DNA of 64,000 bases from Arthrobacter sp. 260 (lineage in GTDB: Bacteria > Actinomycetota > Actinomycetes > Actinomycetales > Micrococcaceae), in contig NZ_JABFOE010000001.1 in assembly GCF_013116745.1 (NCBI RefSeq), forward strand, positions 248,001 through 312,000, read 5' to 3'. The notes beneath the pieces are model-generated. The model did no database searches. It was not told the DNA's origin and worked only from the letters and a program-made list of their open reading frames with translations. Below, piece after piece: positions 24,347-34,097 of this stretch; the stretch's first letter is position 1; the number at the start of each line of letters is the position of its first letter. The position numbers and the translations under genes are program-made.

Positions 24347-27300
24347 GTGACTTCCGGAGAAGACCGGCCGTTCGGCGGCAGGCCGAGCCAGACCAATTCC
24401 AACAGCGCGAAAAGACGCAGCCCGCTCATCCCGACGTTGGTGGTGCTGGCCGTGCTGGTCATCGCCTTCGTCTGGGTCTCCCAGATCTACGCCGATGTGC
24501 TCTGGTACAGCCAGCTCGGATTCGTCGAGGTCTTCGTGACGGAGAACCTGTCCCGGATCGGCCTGTTCGCAGCTGCATTCCTCATTATGGGGATCTGCGT
24601 GTACTTCAGCCTCCGGGTTGCGTACCGGTCACGGCCGATCTATGCCCCTGACAGTGCGGTCCAGGACAACCTGAACCGGTACCAGGCCCAGCTGGAACCC
24701 ATCCGCCGCCTCCTGATGCTCGGCATCCCAGTGGTGCTTGCGGCCTTCGCCGGCACCGCCGCCGCTTCCCAGTGGCAGCCGGTCCTGCTGTTCTTCAACC
24801 AGGAGCCCTTTGGCGAGGTTGACCCCGAGTTTGGCCTGGACATTGCGTTCTACGTGTTCACCCTGCCGTTCCTGACCTTCCTGATCGGCTTCCTGATCAG
24901 CGTGGTCATCATCAGTGCCATCGCCGGCATCCTGACCCACTACCTCTACGGCGGCATCCGCCTCGAGGAAAAGGGCCTCTTTACTTCCAAGGCAGCCCGC
25001 GTCCACATTGCCATCCTCGCGGCGCTGTTCCTCCTGTTGCAGGGCGTCAACTACTGGCTGGACCGCTACGCCACCCTGACCGGTACCGGCGGACGCTGGG
25101 ACGGGGCTCTCTACACCGACGTCAATGCGGTGATTCCCACCAAGGCGATTCTCGCCGCAGCCGCGATCATCGTCGCCGTCCTGTTCATCGTCTCCGCCGT
25201 CATCGGCCGGTGGCGCCTCCCGATCATCGGCACCGCGATGCTGATCATCGTGGCTATCCTGGCCGGCGGCGTGTACCCCTGGGTCATCCAGCGCTTCCAG
25301 GTGGTGCCCTCAGAGTTCAGCCGTGAAGAGCCGTTCATCGAACGCAACATCGATCTGACGCGTGCGGCCTACGGGCTGGACGAGGTCGAGGTCAGCGCAT
25401 ACAACCCGACGGACATCCCCGAGCCCGGCGCCCTTGACGAGGACGGCGAAACCACTGCGAACATCCGGCTGCTCGACCCGAACCTGGTCAGCGACGCCTT
25501 CAGCCAGCTCCAGCAGTTCCGGCAGTACTACCAGTTCCCCGAGACCCTCAACGTCGACCGGTACGAGATCGACGGCGAAGTCGAGGACACTGTGATCGCT
25601 GTTCGTGAACTGAACACTGCGGGCGTACCGGACGGCTGGATCAACGAGCACGTCCTGTACACGCACGGTTACGGGATTGTCGCTGCAGCGGGTTCGACCA
25701 CCGAACCTGATGGCCGCCCGACCTTCATCCAGTCGGGGATCCCGTCCACCGGGTCCCTGGGCGATGAGTCGACCTATGAACCCCGGATCTACTTCGGCGA
25801 GGAATCCCCGTTGTATTCGGTAGTCGGCGCACCCGAGGGTGCCAACCCGATCGAGATTGACCGCCCGCAGAGCGAGGAATCCGACCAGCAGTCGCGCAGC
25901 ACCTTCCAGGGCAGCGGCGGACCCGACGTCGGCAACATCTTCAACCGGTTGGTGTACGCGCTGAAGTTCCAGTCGACCGACCTCCTGCTGTCGGACCAGG
26001 TCAACAGCGAATCCCAGATCTTCTACGATCGGGATCCAGTGGAGCGGGTCGAAAAGGTCGCCCCTTACCTGACCCTCGACGGCAACAGCTACCCCGCGAT
26101 TGTCGACGGCCGCGTGAAGTGGATCATCGATGGGTACACCACCACCGCCGACTACCCGTACTCGACGCAGCAGGAGCTGCAGTCGGCAACCCAGGATTCA
26201 CTGACCGCCGAGGGGCTTGCCACCACGCTCCCACCGGAGCAGGTCAACTACATCCGTAACGCGGTCAAGGCGACAGTCGATGCCTATGACGGATCAGTGG
26301 ACCTGTACGCCTGGGATGAGGAAGACCCGATCCTGAAGGCGTGGCAGAACATCTACCCCTCCTCGTTGCAGCCCTACAGTGCCATGTCGGCTGACCTGAT
26401 GGCTCACGTCCGGTACCCGGAGGACCTCTTCAAGGTGCAGCGTGAACTGCTCGCCCGGTACCACGTGACCGAGACTGAGCCTTTCTACAGCAACAACGAG
26501 GCCTGGAGCGTTCCGAACGATCCGACGCTTGAAGGGGAGGCCATCAGTGTCCCCCAGCCGCCGTACTACCTGTCACTGCAGATGCCCGAGCAGGAGGGGG
26601 CCAGCTTCTCGCTGACCACCCCGTTCATCCCGTTCGTCCCTGCGGGCCAGGAGGCACGGAACGTGCTCTACGGCTTCCTGGCCGCCGACGGTGACGCCGG
26701 CACTGGCGAGGATGGCGTGAAAGCCGATACCTACGGCACGCTGCGGCTGCTCGATTCATCAGGCCAGGACTCAGCGGTCGGCCCCGGTCAGGCTGCCAAC
26801 CTCTTCAACTCGGACACCACCGTGTCGCAGGAGCTGAACCTGCTGCGTCAGGGTGCTTCCGAGGTGATCAGCGGTAACCTGCTCACCCTGCCCATCGGTG
26901 GCGGCGTGGCGTACGTGCAGCCGGTCTACGTTCAGTCGTCCGGCGACTCGTCCTTCCCCGTCCTGCGGCGGGTTCTGGTGAGCTTCGGCGAAGAAGTTGG
27001 TTTCGCGCCGACCCTCGCGGAGGCCCTGGACCAGGTCTTCGGCGGAGACTCGGGAGCGGTGACCGGTGACAGCGAGAACGTCGGCGAGACGCCGGTCGAT
27101 CCTGCTGCTCCACCGGTGGAGGGTGAGCCCACCGAGGGCGAACCTACTGAAGAGCCCACCGCACCGGCGACCGGCGGAACCGATGATCCGGCAGCTGACC
27201 TTCGGGCGGCGCTTGAGGACGCCAACACGGCGATCCAGGAGGGGCAGGATGCCCTCGCCGACGGTGACTTCGCCGCCTACGGTGAAGCCCAGGATCGTCT

Positions 27301-27370
27301 GAGCGACGCTCTGGCACGGGCACTGGAGGCCGAAGAGCGGCAGTCAGGGGCCGCGCCAGCAGGGGAGTAG
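24347..27370 (+). CDS. UPF0182 family large membrane protein
   Basis: Actinobacterial/cyanobacterial UPF0182 protein of 1007 residues. GTG 24347 is preceded by GATGAGG. The N-terminal third has about seven membrane segments (from residue 25; [18 protein letters not shown], then others to about residue 310). The long extracytoplasmic domain follows with the family landmarks [20 protein letters not shown] and [13 protein letters not shown]. After residue about 900 comes a Pro/Glu/Thr-rich linker (repeated EGEPTE) and a short helical C-terminus. Function is unknown in any organism that I recall. It follows the PDZ-Lon protease by 216 nt, a conserved pairing. Confidence 0.93.
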   Translation: MTSGEDRPFGGRPSQTNSNSAKRRSPLIPTLVVLAVLVIAFVWVSQIYADVLWYSQLGFVEVFVTENLSRIGLFAAAFLIMGICVYFSLRVAYRSRPIYAPDSAVQDNLNRYQAQLEPIRRLLMLGIPVVLAAFAGTAAASQWQPVLLFFNQEPFGEVDPEFGLDIAFYVFTLPFLTFLIGFLISVVIISAIAGILTHYLYGGIRLEEKGLFTSKAARVHIAILAALFLLLQGVNYWLDRYATLTGTGGRWDGALYTDVNAVIPTKAILAAAAIIVAVLFIVSAVIGRWRLPIIGTAMLIIVAILAGGVYPWVIQRFQVVPSEFSREEPFIERNIDLTRAAYGLDEVEVSAYNPTDIPEPGALDEDGETTANIRLLDPNLVSDAFSQLQQFRQYYQFPETLNVDRYEIDGEVEDTVIAVRELNTAGVPDGWINEHVLYTHGYGIVAAAGSTTEPDGRPTFIQSGIPSTGSLGDESTYEPRIYFGEESPLYSVVGAPEGANPIEIDRPQSEESDQQSRSTFQGSGGPDVGNIFNRLVYALKFQSTDLLLSDQVNSESQIFYDRDPVERVEKVAPYLTLDGNSYPAIVDGRVKWIIDGYTTTADYPYSTQQELQSATQDSLTAEGLATTLPPEQVNYIRNAVKATVDAYDGSVDLYAWDEEDPILKAWQNIYPSSLQPYSAMSADLMAHVRYPEDLFKVQRELLARYHVTETEPFYSNNEAWSVPNDPTLEGEAISVPQPPYYLSLQMPEQEGASFSLTTPFIPFVPAGQEARNVLYGFLAADGDAGTGEDGVKADTYGTLRLLDSSGQDSAVGPGQAANLFNSDTTVSQELNLLRQGASEVISGNLLTLPIGGGVAYVQPVYVQSSGDSSFPVLRRVLVSFGEEVGFAPTLAEALDQVFGGDSGAVTGDSENVGETPVDPAAPPVEGEPTEGEPTEEPTAPATGGTDDPAADLRAALEDANTAIQEGQDALADGDFAAYGEAQDRLSDALARALEAEERQSGAAPAGE

Positions 27371-27401
27371 GGCAGCGAATAGCCGCCCGATTCCCGCCGA
27401 T

Positions 27402-27430
27402 TTGCACTATCCACCCCGGGGCCGTAACGT
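27402..27430 (+). promoter_or_regulatory. Promoter of the initiator tRNA gene
   Basis: TTGCAC (27402-27407), 17-nt spacer, TAACGT (27425-27430), about 12 bases before the mature tRNA 5' end. The spacing and boxes are close to the housekeeping-sigma consensus. Confidence 0.65.
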
Positions 27431-27441
27431 TGAGTTTACGC

Positions 27442-27515
27442 CGCGGGGTGGAGCAGTTCGGTAGCTCGCTGGGCTCATAACCCAGAGGTCACAGGTTCAA
27501 ATCCTGTCCCCGCAA
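27442..27515 (+). tRNA. tRNA-fMet (initiator, anticodon CAT)
   Basis: A 74-nt cloverleaf: acceptor CGCGGGG/CCCCGCA, D-loop with AGCAGTTCGGTAGCT, anticodon loop CTCATAA and T-arm GGTTCAAATCC. Position 1 (C) does not pair with position 72 (A), and the anticodon stem ends in three G:C pairs. These two features mark the initiator rather than elongator tRNA-Met. CCA is not encoded. Confidence 0.97.
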
Positions 27516-27520
27516 CGAGA

Positions 27521-27559
27521 AAAAGATCCCGGCCAGTCACAGACTGGCCGGGATCTTTT
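27521..27559 (+). terminator. Intrinsic terminator after the initiator tRNA
   Basis: Perfect 18-bp inverted repeat (27521-27538 and 27542-27559) with a 3-nt loop and a TCTTTT exit, starting six bases after the tRNA. It can also work on the minus strand. Confidence 0.92.
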
Positions 27560-27695
27560 GTGTGCCCAGACGAGCCCCCCGACCCAGCCCCCGGAACCAG
27601 TTTGCTGGACCAGCCCGGAGGGCTGCGCCCAGGGCTTTCACCGGCGCAGCCCCGACGGCTCATCCACTTCGGGTTGGGGGGGCCTTCTACCGCAG

Positions 27696-29099
27696 CTAGC
27701 TGCCGCGGAGGTCCTGGTAGGCCGACAGGGCACGTTCCCTGGTTTCTGCCAGGTCCACCACCGGGGAGGGGTAGCCGCCCGGTGCTTCGGCATCCTTCCA
27801 CGGCTCGTGGACGTTTCCCGCAGCCCTCAGTTCCGGAACGAAGCGCTTGAGGTACGCGCCGTCCCGGTCGAACTTCTTGCTCTGGGTGACCGGATTGAAA
27901 ATCCTGAAATAGGGTGAGGCATCGGCACCCGAGCCCGCAACCCACTGCCAGTTCGCCGGATTGTTGGCGGGGTCGGCGTCTACCAGGGTGTCCCAGAACC
28001 ATTGCTCTCCCACCCGCCAATCCACCAGCAGATTCTTGATCAGGAATGACGCGGCGGCCATTCGCACCCGGTTATGCATCCAACCGGTGTCCCACAGCTG
28101 GCGCATTCCCGCATCGATCAGTGGGTAGCCGGTGCGTCCACGCTGCCACGCACCCAGTTCGCCGGGTGTTGGCGTCTGCCACGCGAACCCATCAAAGTCC
28201 CGCCGGTAGTTCTGGGTCGCGAGGTCGGGGTTGTGGTACAACAACTGCCAGCAAAACTCGCGCCAGCCCACCTCGGAGCCGAAGACCTGGATGTCCTTCG
28301 CTATCGAAGGGTTGGTGGCAGCCTTCGATGCGTGCCAGATCTGGAACGGACTGATCTCGCCGAACCGCAGGTGGGGTGAGAGCCGGCTGGTGCCCTCGAC
28401 ACCGGGCAGGTCCCTGTTCCCGGCGTACCCGTCAACCGATCCGCCCAAAAACTCATCCAGCCGTTCGGCGGCTCCGTCCTCGCCGGGGGTCCACTGTTCC
28501 TGTAGTCCTGCAGACCAGTCCGGCCGGGTGGGGAGTAGGCCCCAGGCGGCGAGGTCCTCCGACGGCAGAGAGGGGCCCGCCAGGCGCTCAGGAGCGGGCA
28601 GGGGTGCCCGTGGTTCGGGCTGGTCCCTGCAGGCCCGCCAGAAGGGCGTGAACACCTTGTATGGTCCACCGGCACCGGTGTTGATCTGCCAGGGCTCGAA
28701 CAGGAGGTTGGCCTGAAAGCTGGTTGCTTCTACCCCATTGTCGCCACACCACGACTTCAGCGCAGCGTCGATGGTCCGCTCCGGCTGTCCATACCGACGG
28801 TTCCACAGGACCCGGTCGGCGCCGGTTTCTTGCACCAGGGAGCGGATAACATCACCGGCTGGGCCCGAGCGCAGCACCAGTTGGCCGCCAAGCTGTTCGA
28901 TGGCTTGGCCAAGTTTGGCAAGTGAATGGTGGAGCCACCAACGGGTGGCTCCACCGAGAGGGCGGATACCCTCGCTCTCCTCGTCGAAGACGAAGCAGAC
29001 AATAGTGTTTTCGGCGTCAGCCGCGAGGGCTGCGGAGAGCGCTGGGTTGTCGCCAAGGCGTAGGTCATCGCGGAGCCAGACAAGTTGTTGTTCAGACAT
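27696..29099 (-). CDS. phr: Deoxyribodipyrimidine photolyase (class I cryptochrome/photolyase family)
   Basis: Light-driven repair enzyme for UV pyrimidine dimers, 467 residues. N-terminal photolyase alpha/beta domain (LVWLRDDLRLGDNPAL) and C-terminal FAD-binding domain are both complete. FAD and DNA-binding landmarks include TSRLSPHLRFGEISP, VGWREFCWQLLYHNPDL, GYPLIDAGMRQLWDTGWMHN, and the terminal NPANWQWVAGSGADA / FRIFNPVTQSKKFD. These fit CPD photolyases; a 6-4 photolyase cannot be fully excluded. It is a single-gene unit in reverse orientation to the tRNA, 125 nt downstream of pspA. Confidence 0.93.
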   Translation of the reverse strand: MSEQQLVWLRDDLRLGDNPALSAALAADAENTIVCFVFDEESEGIRPLGGATRWWLHHSLAKLGQAIEQLGGQLVLRSGPAGDVIRSLVQETGADRVLWNRRYGQPERTIDAALKSWCGDNGVEATSFQANLLFEPWQINTGAGGPYKVFTPFWRACRDQPEPRAPLPAPERLAGPSLPSEDLAAWGLLPTRPDWSAGLQEQWTPGEDGAAERLDEFLGGSVDGYAGNRDLPGVEGTSRLSPHLRFGEISPFQIWHASKAATNPSIAKDIQVFGSEVGWREFCWQLLYHNPDLATQNYRRDFDGFAWQTPTPGELGAWQRGRTGYPLIDAGMRQLWDTGWMHNRVRMAAASFLIKNLLVDWRVGEQWFWDTLVDADPANNPANWQWVAGSGADASPYFRIFNPVTQSKKFDRDGAYLKRFVPELRAAGNVHEPWKDAEAPGGYPSPVVDLAETRERALSAYQDLRGS

Positions 29100-29142
29100 G
29101 ATGCCAATCTACCTGTCGCGGGGGACAGGAAGAGGGCAGCAA

Positions 29143-29181
29143 AAAGCCGGCGCCCTTCGCTCTGCGCCGGACGCCGGCTTT
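29143..29181 (-). terminator. Intrinsic terminator after pspA
   Basis: Arms AAAGCCGGCG (29143-29152) and CGCCGGCTTT (29172-29181) with a GC-rich 19-nt loop. On the minus strand the stem is followed by TTTTTG, suited to ending the pspA transcript (stop at 29225) before phr. Confidence 0.8.
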
Positions 29182-29224
29182 GTGCTGCGATCCCCGGGGG
29201 TCTACCCGGGGGGATCGCTGAGTG

Positions 29225-30004
29225 TTACTGGCCGGGCCGGTATTCCTCGGAGTCGCTGCCCTGCCCGATGGCCGACGGCGTGCGGCCGCCGGAGCCGCCG
29301 GACTTCAGGGCGGCGAGGCGCGCTTCGACCTCGGTCTGTTCGCCCAGGTCTTCGAGGCTCTCGAACTGCGAATCGAGGCTTGAATTGGCCAGTTCAGCCT
29401 GACCGAGCACGCGGGCCTCCTCGCGGCGGATCTTCTCCTCGAACCGTCCCACCTCGCTGGTGGGGTCCATGAAGTCGATGCTCTTCACCGCATCGTGCAC
29501 CTGCTGCTGGGCCTGCGCGGTGCGGGAGCGGGCGATCAGCTCGTCGCGCTTGCTGGTGAGCTCGTTGAGCTTGCCCTTCATCTGGTTGAGACCGGTCTTC
29601 AGCTTCTCGACGATCTCTTCCTGCGACCCGATGGTCGGCTCCGCGCCGCGTGCCTCGTTCTCGGCGGTCATCTGGCGCTGGATAGCTACCTTGGCCAGGT
29701 TATCGAACTTCTCGGCATCGACCGTATCGCCGGCGTTGCGGTACTCATCGGCCTTCTTCGACGCGGCAAGTGCCTTGTTGCCCCAGTTTCGGGCGTTGTC
29801 CAGGTCTTCCTTGTAGTCCTCCTGCAGCATCCGCAGGTTGCCGATGGTCTGGGCCACAGCGCTCTCGGCCTCGGCAATGCTGTTGGTGTAATCACGGACC
29901 ATCTGGTCCAGCATCTTCTGGGGGTCTTCCGCCTGGTCCAGGAGGGAGTTGATGTTTGCCTTGGCTAGCTGGGCGATACGTCCGAAGATTGACTGTTTTA
30001 CCAT
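29225..30004 (-). CDS. pspA: PspA/IM30 family envelope-stress protein
   Basis: ESCRT-III-like coiled-coil protein that coats and protects the cytoplasmic membrane. I chose ATG 30004 (MVKQSIFGR), with GAAAGG seven bases upstream; product 259 residues. The N-terminal amphipathic helix (FGRIAQLAKANINSLLDQAED) and PQKMLDQMVRDY are diagnostic, followed by long Glu/Lys/Ala-rich helices to about residue 225. The last 35 residues are Gly/Ser-rich and disordered, an extension common in actinobacteria. It lies 75 nt downstream of the TPM-domain gene, which is a conserved pairing. Confidence 0.95.
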   Translation of the reverse strand: MVKQSIFGRIAQLAKANINSLLDQAEDPQKMLDQMVRDYTNSIAEAESAVAQTIGNLRMLQEDYKEDLDNARNWGNKALAASKKADEYRNAGDTVDAEKFDNLAKVAIQRQMTAENEARGAEPTIGSQEEIVEKLKTGLNQMKGKLNELTSKRDELIARSRTAQAQQQVHDAVKSIDFMDPTSEVGRFEEKIRREEARVLGQAELANSSLDSQFESLEDLGEQTEVEARLAALKSGGSGGRTPSAIGQGSDSEEYRPGQ

Positions 30005-30079
30005 GGGTTTGCCTTTCAATTCGCGTCTGTTCTGGATAGGTTTTCACCACTGTGGTGAGGTCTGTTGCCGGGGTGTGGG

Positions 30080-32227
30080 CTAGAAATCGCCGCCGCCACC
30101 ACCGAAGTCGCCGAAGCCGCCGCCGCCCCCGCCGAAGCCTCCAAAGCCGCCGCCGCCGAACATGTCGCCGCCGCCACCGCCGAAGCCTCCGCCGCTGTCA
30201 CCGCCGCCGCCCCCGAAGAGGCCTCCGCCGCCACCGCCACCGTTGAGGATTCCACCAAGGAGGATGCCGCCGAGAAGGGCTCCGCCCATTCCACCGCCGC
30301 CCTGGTTGCCCCGGCCTCCGAACATGCCTCCACCACCGAAACCGCCCATGCCGCCGCCGAAGCCGTCGACATCCTGCTGGGCTATCTGGGCTGCCTGCTC
30401 TGCCAGTGCCGTTGCCTGCTGTGCGTGGGACAGTGCGGCGACGGGGTCGTCCGACTGGATCTGGACCGCGTAGTCAAGGTTCCGTTCCGCCTCGGCGAGA
30501 CGGGTGCGGGCCTCGCTTCCGACTCCACCTCGCCTGGCACGGATGTAGTCGGAAGTTCCTGAAATACGCGACTGGGCCGCCATGATGGCATGCTGCAGCG
30601 CCTCACGGGCGCGTTGCGTCTGTTCGGTCTGGTTCTTTACACCGCCCAGCGCAGCGTCCAGCTGTGCATGGGCAGCCTCGGTGCGTTGCAGGAGCGACAC
30701 CGGGTCAACCCTGCCCGCTGACGACTCGGTACGGACCGTGTTGAGGGCAGCCTCCGCCGAGGCCACCGGGCCAGCCAGTTCCTGATGCTGACCCGTCGCG
30801 AGCATCGCCTGCGCCTGCGCCAGGTCCTGGGCGGTGTCGGAAACAGAGCGATCCAACTCCTCCTTGGCCGCATCCAGTTCGGTAGCCCGCTTGCTGATGG
30901 CCTCAAGGAGAACAGTCGTCTGGTGAACACTTTCCTCAGCCGCCCGGACGGCGATCACCGCCGACCCGGTATCACCGGCATCCAGGTGCTGCTGGGCCGA
31001 CGCGGAGGCGCTGTCGACGAACTCCAACCGTTCGTTGGCCTGCTCGACGTTGTCCTGTACCTGCGAGGTGGCCGAATCCGCGTACTTCTGCTGCAACTGC
31101 CGCAGGGTCTGCTCTGCGGTTGCCACACGGGTCCTGACCTCCTCGGCAGAGCGCTGGGCCGCCGCCAGGGCAGCGGGGGCGTTGCGTTCGAGTTCCCGGA
31201 GGGCGTCGAAGTCCGCCTTGTGCTCCTGAAGTGAGCTGTTGACCGATTCGCAGCGGCGGATGATGTCGCCGAGCCAGGTGCGCTGTTGTTCCTCGGTGTC
31301 AGGAATATGGTCATCGAGCTGCTGCTGCAGTTTGAAGGACTCGCTCATGTGAGTCTTGGCAGCAGCGATGTCGTCGACGAAGGGCTGCACCGCTGCATCA
31401 CCGTACTGGGCCTGGGCGAACCCGACTTCCTGCTCGCTGGACTTGATGGCATCATCGGCGGCAATGAGGAGGCTGCCCGCTTTCTTCCTCAGATCCTCGA
31501 CGCTGAAGGCCGCCAACGGGTCGAGGACCTCGCCGTCTGGTCCGCGTCCTGGACCGAAGTCCTGGGTTTCGGTGGGGCCGCTGGTGAGCGATTTCTGGCT
31601 GCGGGACCGGAGGAAGAAGAAGCCACCGATACCGGCGAGCGCCACCAGGGCACCTACTAGAATAATCGCGCCCAAAGCGCTGCCACCGCCGTTCGATTCG
31701 TTGTCGTCATTCCCTGAACCGCCGGTCTCACCGGCGAGAGATTCTGAAACTCCTGTGGCAGCTGCAACACCGGCTGCTGCCCAGTTACCATCCTCCAGTT
31801 CGGGCAGGATGTAGGACGTGTAAATCTGGGGCGCATCCGCGCGCACGGGGCTGGAGTTGGCGGCCACAAAATTGGCCTGGCCCGAGCTGCTCTCGTCTCC
31901 GATCGCGACGGTCAGCAGCAGGTCGGATTCGCCGAGTCCGCTAAGTTCGGCGGTCTGGGCTGTCCACTCCTCTGGGTCTTCTGGATCAGTGAAGGTGTCG
32001 ACATAAACCACCCGCAGCCGGTACCCCTCTTCGTCCCTCAGCTGGGCGATCGCATCTTCGAGTTCGGCCAGCCCGCCCGAGTCGAGGACACCGGCGTCGT
32101 CGATGATCTCCTCCGCACCGAAGTCGACCGGCGGCGCAGCGTACACGCCGGGAAGTGTGGTCAGGGGCAGCATTAGTGCAGCGGTGACGCCTGCTGTTGC
32201 CGCGAGGCGCCTGGTGCTCGATCGCAT
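30080..32227 (-). CDS. TPM-domain secreted/membrane protein with coiled coil and Gly-rich tail
   Basis: Protein of 715 residues. It has a signal peptide (1-30, ending YAAPP), then a TPM domain of the YgcG type (about 35-165; IIDDAGVLDSGGLAELEDAI, LLLTVAIGDE), a short Gly/Asn linker, one membrane span (about 187-209) and a cytoplasmic coiled-coil region of about 400 residues rich in Gln/Ala/Glu. The last 100 residues are almost only Gly with Phe, Met and Asp, ending GGGGGDF. Start ATG 32227 follows AAGGG. TPM domains are linked to photosystem repair and membrane maintenance; pairing with pspA suggests an envelope role. Confidence 0.85.
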   Translation of the reverse strand: MRSSTRRLAATAGVTAALMLPLTTLPGVYAAPPVDFGAEEIIDDAGVLDSGGLAELEDAIAQLRDEEGYRLRVVYVDTFTDPEDPEEWTAQTAELSGLGESDLLLTVAIGDESSSGQANFVAANSSPVRADAPQIYTSYILPELEDGNWAAAGVAAATGVSESLAGETGGSGNDDNESNGGGSALGAIILVGALVALAGIGGFFFLRSRSQKSLTSGPTETQDFGPGRGPDGEVLDPLAAFSVEDLRKKAGSLLIAADDAIKSSEQEVGFAQAQYGDAAVQPFVDDIAAAKTHMSESFKLQQQLDDHIPDTEEQQRTWLGDIIRRCESVNSSLQEHKADFDALRELERNAPAALAAAQRSAEEVRTRVATAEQTLRQLQQKYADSATSQVQDNVEQANERLEFVDSASASAQQHLDAGDTGSAVIAVRAAEESVHQTTVLLEAISKRATELDAAKEELDRSVSDTAQDLAQAQAMLATGQHQELAGPVASAEAALNTVRTESSAGRVDPVSLLQRTEAAHAQLDAALGGVKNQTEQTQRAREALQHAIMAAQSRISGTSDYIRARRGGVGSEARTRLAEAERNLDYAVQIQSDDPVAALSHAQQATALAEQAAQIAQQDVDGFGGGMGGFGGGGMFGGRGNQGGGGMGGALLGGILLGGILNGGGGGGGLFGGGGGDSGGGFGGGGGDMFGGGGFGGFGGGGGGFGDFGGGGGDF

Positions 32228-32544
32228 TCAATACCCTTCGATGAGTGTCCCCGGAATCCCAGTGAACGGCGGGCCAGCGGTCGGTGGCAGATGCACCCAC
32301 GCTGTCACACGCCCTTTTTGAATTCTAGGGTGCACCAGTGGGGCAGTCCACCTAACCCCATCTGCCCCTAGCGAAACAGGGGCCACCGCCGCCCCGATCT
32401 TTGCGGTGGGCGGCGGACCCGAGGAGAATAGCTGACAGGAGCGCCATGACGTCCGGTTGGCTCACAGTATTCACCCAGCGAACATCAGTCAAAGGTCCAG
32501 AATGCTTTGGCATAGTTCGATGCATCGAGACGAAAGGCATTCCG
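32228..32544. other. 317-nt intergenic region between the divergent TPM and HtrA genes
   Basis: No gene seen. It holds the TPM-gene promoter (32322-32350, listed separately), a 7-bp inverted repeat GGGGCAG/CTGCCCC (32340-32346 and 32362-32368) overlapping that promoter's -35 side, and, just before htrA, a weak CATAGT (32511-32516) that could be a -10 box. Confidence 0.6.
32322..32350 (-). promoter_or_regulatory. Promoter of the TPM-pspA operon (candidate)
   Basis: On the minus strand TGGACT (32350-32345), 17-nt spacer, TAGAAT (32327-32322). It gives a leader of roughly 85 nt before ATG 32227. An inverted repeat GGGGCAG/CTGCCCC overlaps the -35 region and could bind a regulator. Confidence 0.45.
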
Positions 32545-33963
32545 ATGACTGATGACAACTTGCACGGGTTCGAACGGAACATCCCACCGCGCCCGCAGAC
32601 ACCCCCATCCCACGTGTGGGCGGATTCCTCTCGTCCAGATGAGGGAAACGGTGGTCCTCCGACTGCCGAGCAGCCCCATACCGCCGCCTACGACGACGGC
32701 TCCCACTCCAGTGGTGGCTTTTACGGATCGGCCCTGCCCCCTGCAGCTCTTCCGCAACAGCGGGACAAGAAGCGCTTCGGTACCGCTACCTTCGTCAGCG
32801 GGGTCCTGATTGCGGGGCTGATCGGCGGCGGCGTTGTCGCAGGCGCGGACCAGCTGCTCGGCGGAGAGACAGTCACGCCGGCTGCCACGACCGGCCAGTC
32901 ACAGTCGGTCGTCGTCAACGACACCGAAAGCGTCAATGAGGTCACCGGGGCCGCCGTCAAGGCTTCCCCCAGTGTGGTCACGATTGCCGTGAGCGGCGCC
33001 GGCTCCGGCGGCTCCGGTTCGGGCATCGTGCTTGACGACGAGGGGCATATCCTCACCAATACACACGTGGTCACCCTGGGCGGGCAGGTCAGCGATGCTG
33101 CGGTGGAGGTCCGAACCAGTGACGGGAGGGTATTCCCCGCGGAAATCGTCGGAACCGACCCGCTGTCCGACCTCGCGGTGATCAAGGTTGATGCTCCGGA
33201 TCTGCAGCCGGCCACCCTCGCGGACTCGGATGCGCTGAATGTCGGCGACACCGCCATCGCGATCGGTGCTCCGTTGGGCCTGAGCGGAACGGTGACTGAC
33301 GGCATCATCTCGACCCTCAACCGGACCATCAGCGTGGCCTCCTCGGCGGTGCCCGAGGAATCGGCTGATGCTGCCCCCGAGCAGGAAGGCGACGGTTTCA
33401 ACTTCCTTCCGCCCGAAGGGACAGAGGTACCCCAGAACCAGGCACAGGGATCCATCTACCTGAACGTCATCCAGACTGACGCAGCTATCAACCAAGGGAA
33501 CTCCGGTGGAGCACTGGTGGATGGCCAGGGCAATGTGATCGGTGTCAACGTTGCCATCGCGTCGGCAGGATCGGCGGAAAGCACCGGAAACATCGGTGTC
33601 GGCTTCTCGATCCCGATCAACTATGCGGAGCGGGTGGCCCGGGAAATCATCGAGGAAGGAAGCGCCTCCCACGGATTCCTGGGGGTGTCGGTCTCGCCAT
33701 CAGCATCAGAAAATTCCAGCGGGGATACCTCTTTCTCCGTCGGCGCTGAGGTTGCTGGGGTTGAACCGGGATCTCCGGCAGCCAGCGCCGGGTTCCAGGA
33801 GGGTGATGTCATCACCAACGTGGCAGGACGGCAGATCACCGATCCACGCGACCTCACTGCGGCAGTCAGGATGCAGGCAGAGGGGGACACCGTAAGCGTC
33901 GAGTTCCTGCGCAACGGTGAAACCCAGACCGTTGACGTCACCGTGGGGCAGGCAGAAGGGTAA
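32545..33963 (+). CDS. HtrA/DegP-like S1C serine protease with PDZ domain
   Basis: Membrane-anchored envelope protease, 472 residues from ATG 32545 (GAAAGG upstream). The N-terminal 75 residues are a cytoplasmic Pro/His-rich region; one membrane span follows (about 79-100). The trypsin-like domain has His174 (TNTHVV), Asp209 (LSDLAVIK) and Ser320 (INQGNSGGAL). An insert of about 25 acidic residues (270-300) interrupts the domain before the active-site Ser. A C-terminal PDZ domain (about 380-465; GSPAASAGFQEGDVITNV) completes the PepD/HtrA-like layout. It is monocistronic, closed by a hairpin at 33985-34016. Confidence 0.92.
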   Translation: MTDDNLHGFERNIPPRPQTPPSHVWADSSRPDEGNGGPPTAEQPHTAAYDDGSHSSGGFYGSALPPAALPQQRDKKRFGTATFVSGVLIAGLIGGGVVAGADQLLGGETVTPAATTGQSQSVVVNDTESVNEVTGAAVKASPSVVTIAVSGAGSGGSGSGIVLDDEGHILTNTHVVTLGGQVSDAAVEVRTSDGRVFPAEIVGTDPLSDLAVIKVDAPDLQPATLADSDALNVGDTAIAIGAPLGLSGTVTDGIISTLNRTISVASSAVPEESADAAPEQEGDGFNFLPPEGTEVPQNQAQGSIYLNVIQTDAAINQGNSGGALVDGQGNVIGVNVAIASAGSAESTGNIGVGFSIPINYAERVAREIIEEGSASHGFLGVSVSPSASENSSGDTSFSVGAEVAGVEPGSPAASAGFQEGDVITNVAGRQITDPRDLTAAVRMQAEGDTVSVEFLRNGETQTVDVTVGQAEG

Positions 33964-33984
33964 CTGCCGACCACCGGTTGTAGC

Positions 33985-34016
33985 GCAGGGCGGCTCTCCT
34001 TGGGAGACCGCCCTGC
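33985..34016 (+). terminator. Hairpin terminator after the HtrA-like gene
   Basis: Outer stem GCAGGGCGG/CCGCCCTGC (33985-33993, 34008-34016) with an inner TCTCC/GGAGA pairing. The T-tract is weak (TTCG), so termination may be partial. Confidence 0.65.
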
Positions 34017-34097
34017 TTCGATGACTGGCCCCGCCATCGGGGGACCCCGATATGGTTAGCTAGGTCAGGGGAGATCCCCGTCAGAGGAAAGGCAGCA

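Noticed and set aside
27475-28020. Open frame overlapping the initiator tRNA and phr 3' end
   Set aside because: Covers a clear tRNA, a terminator and the phr coding strand in another frame; its apparent end is a tRNA-related artefact.
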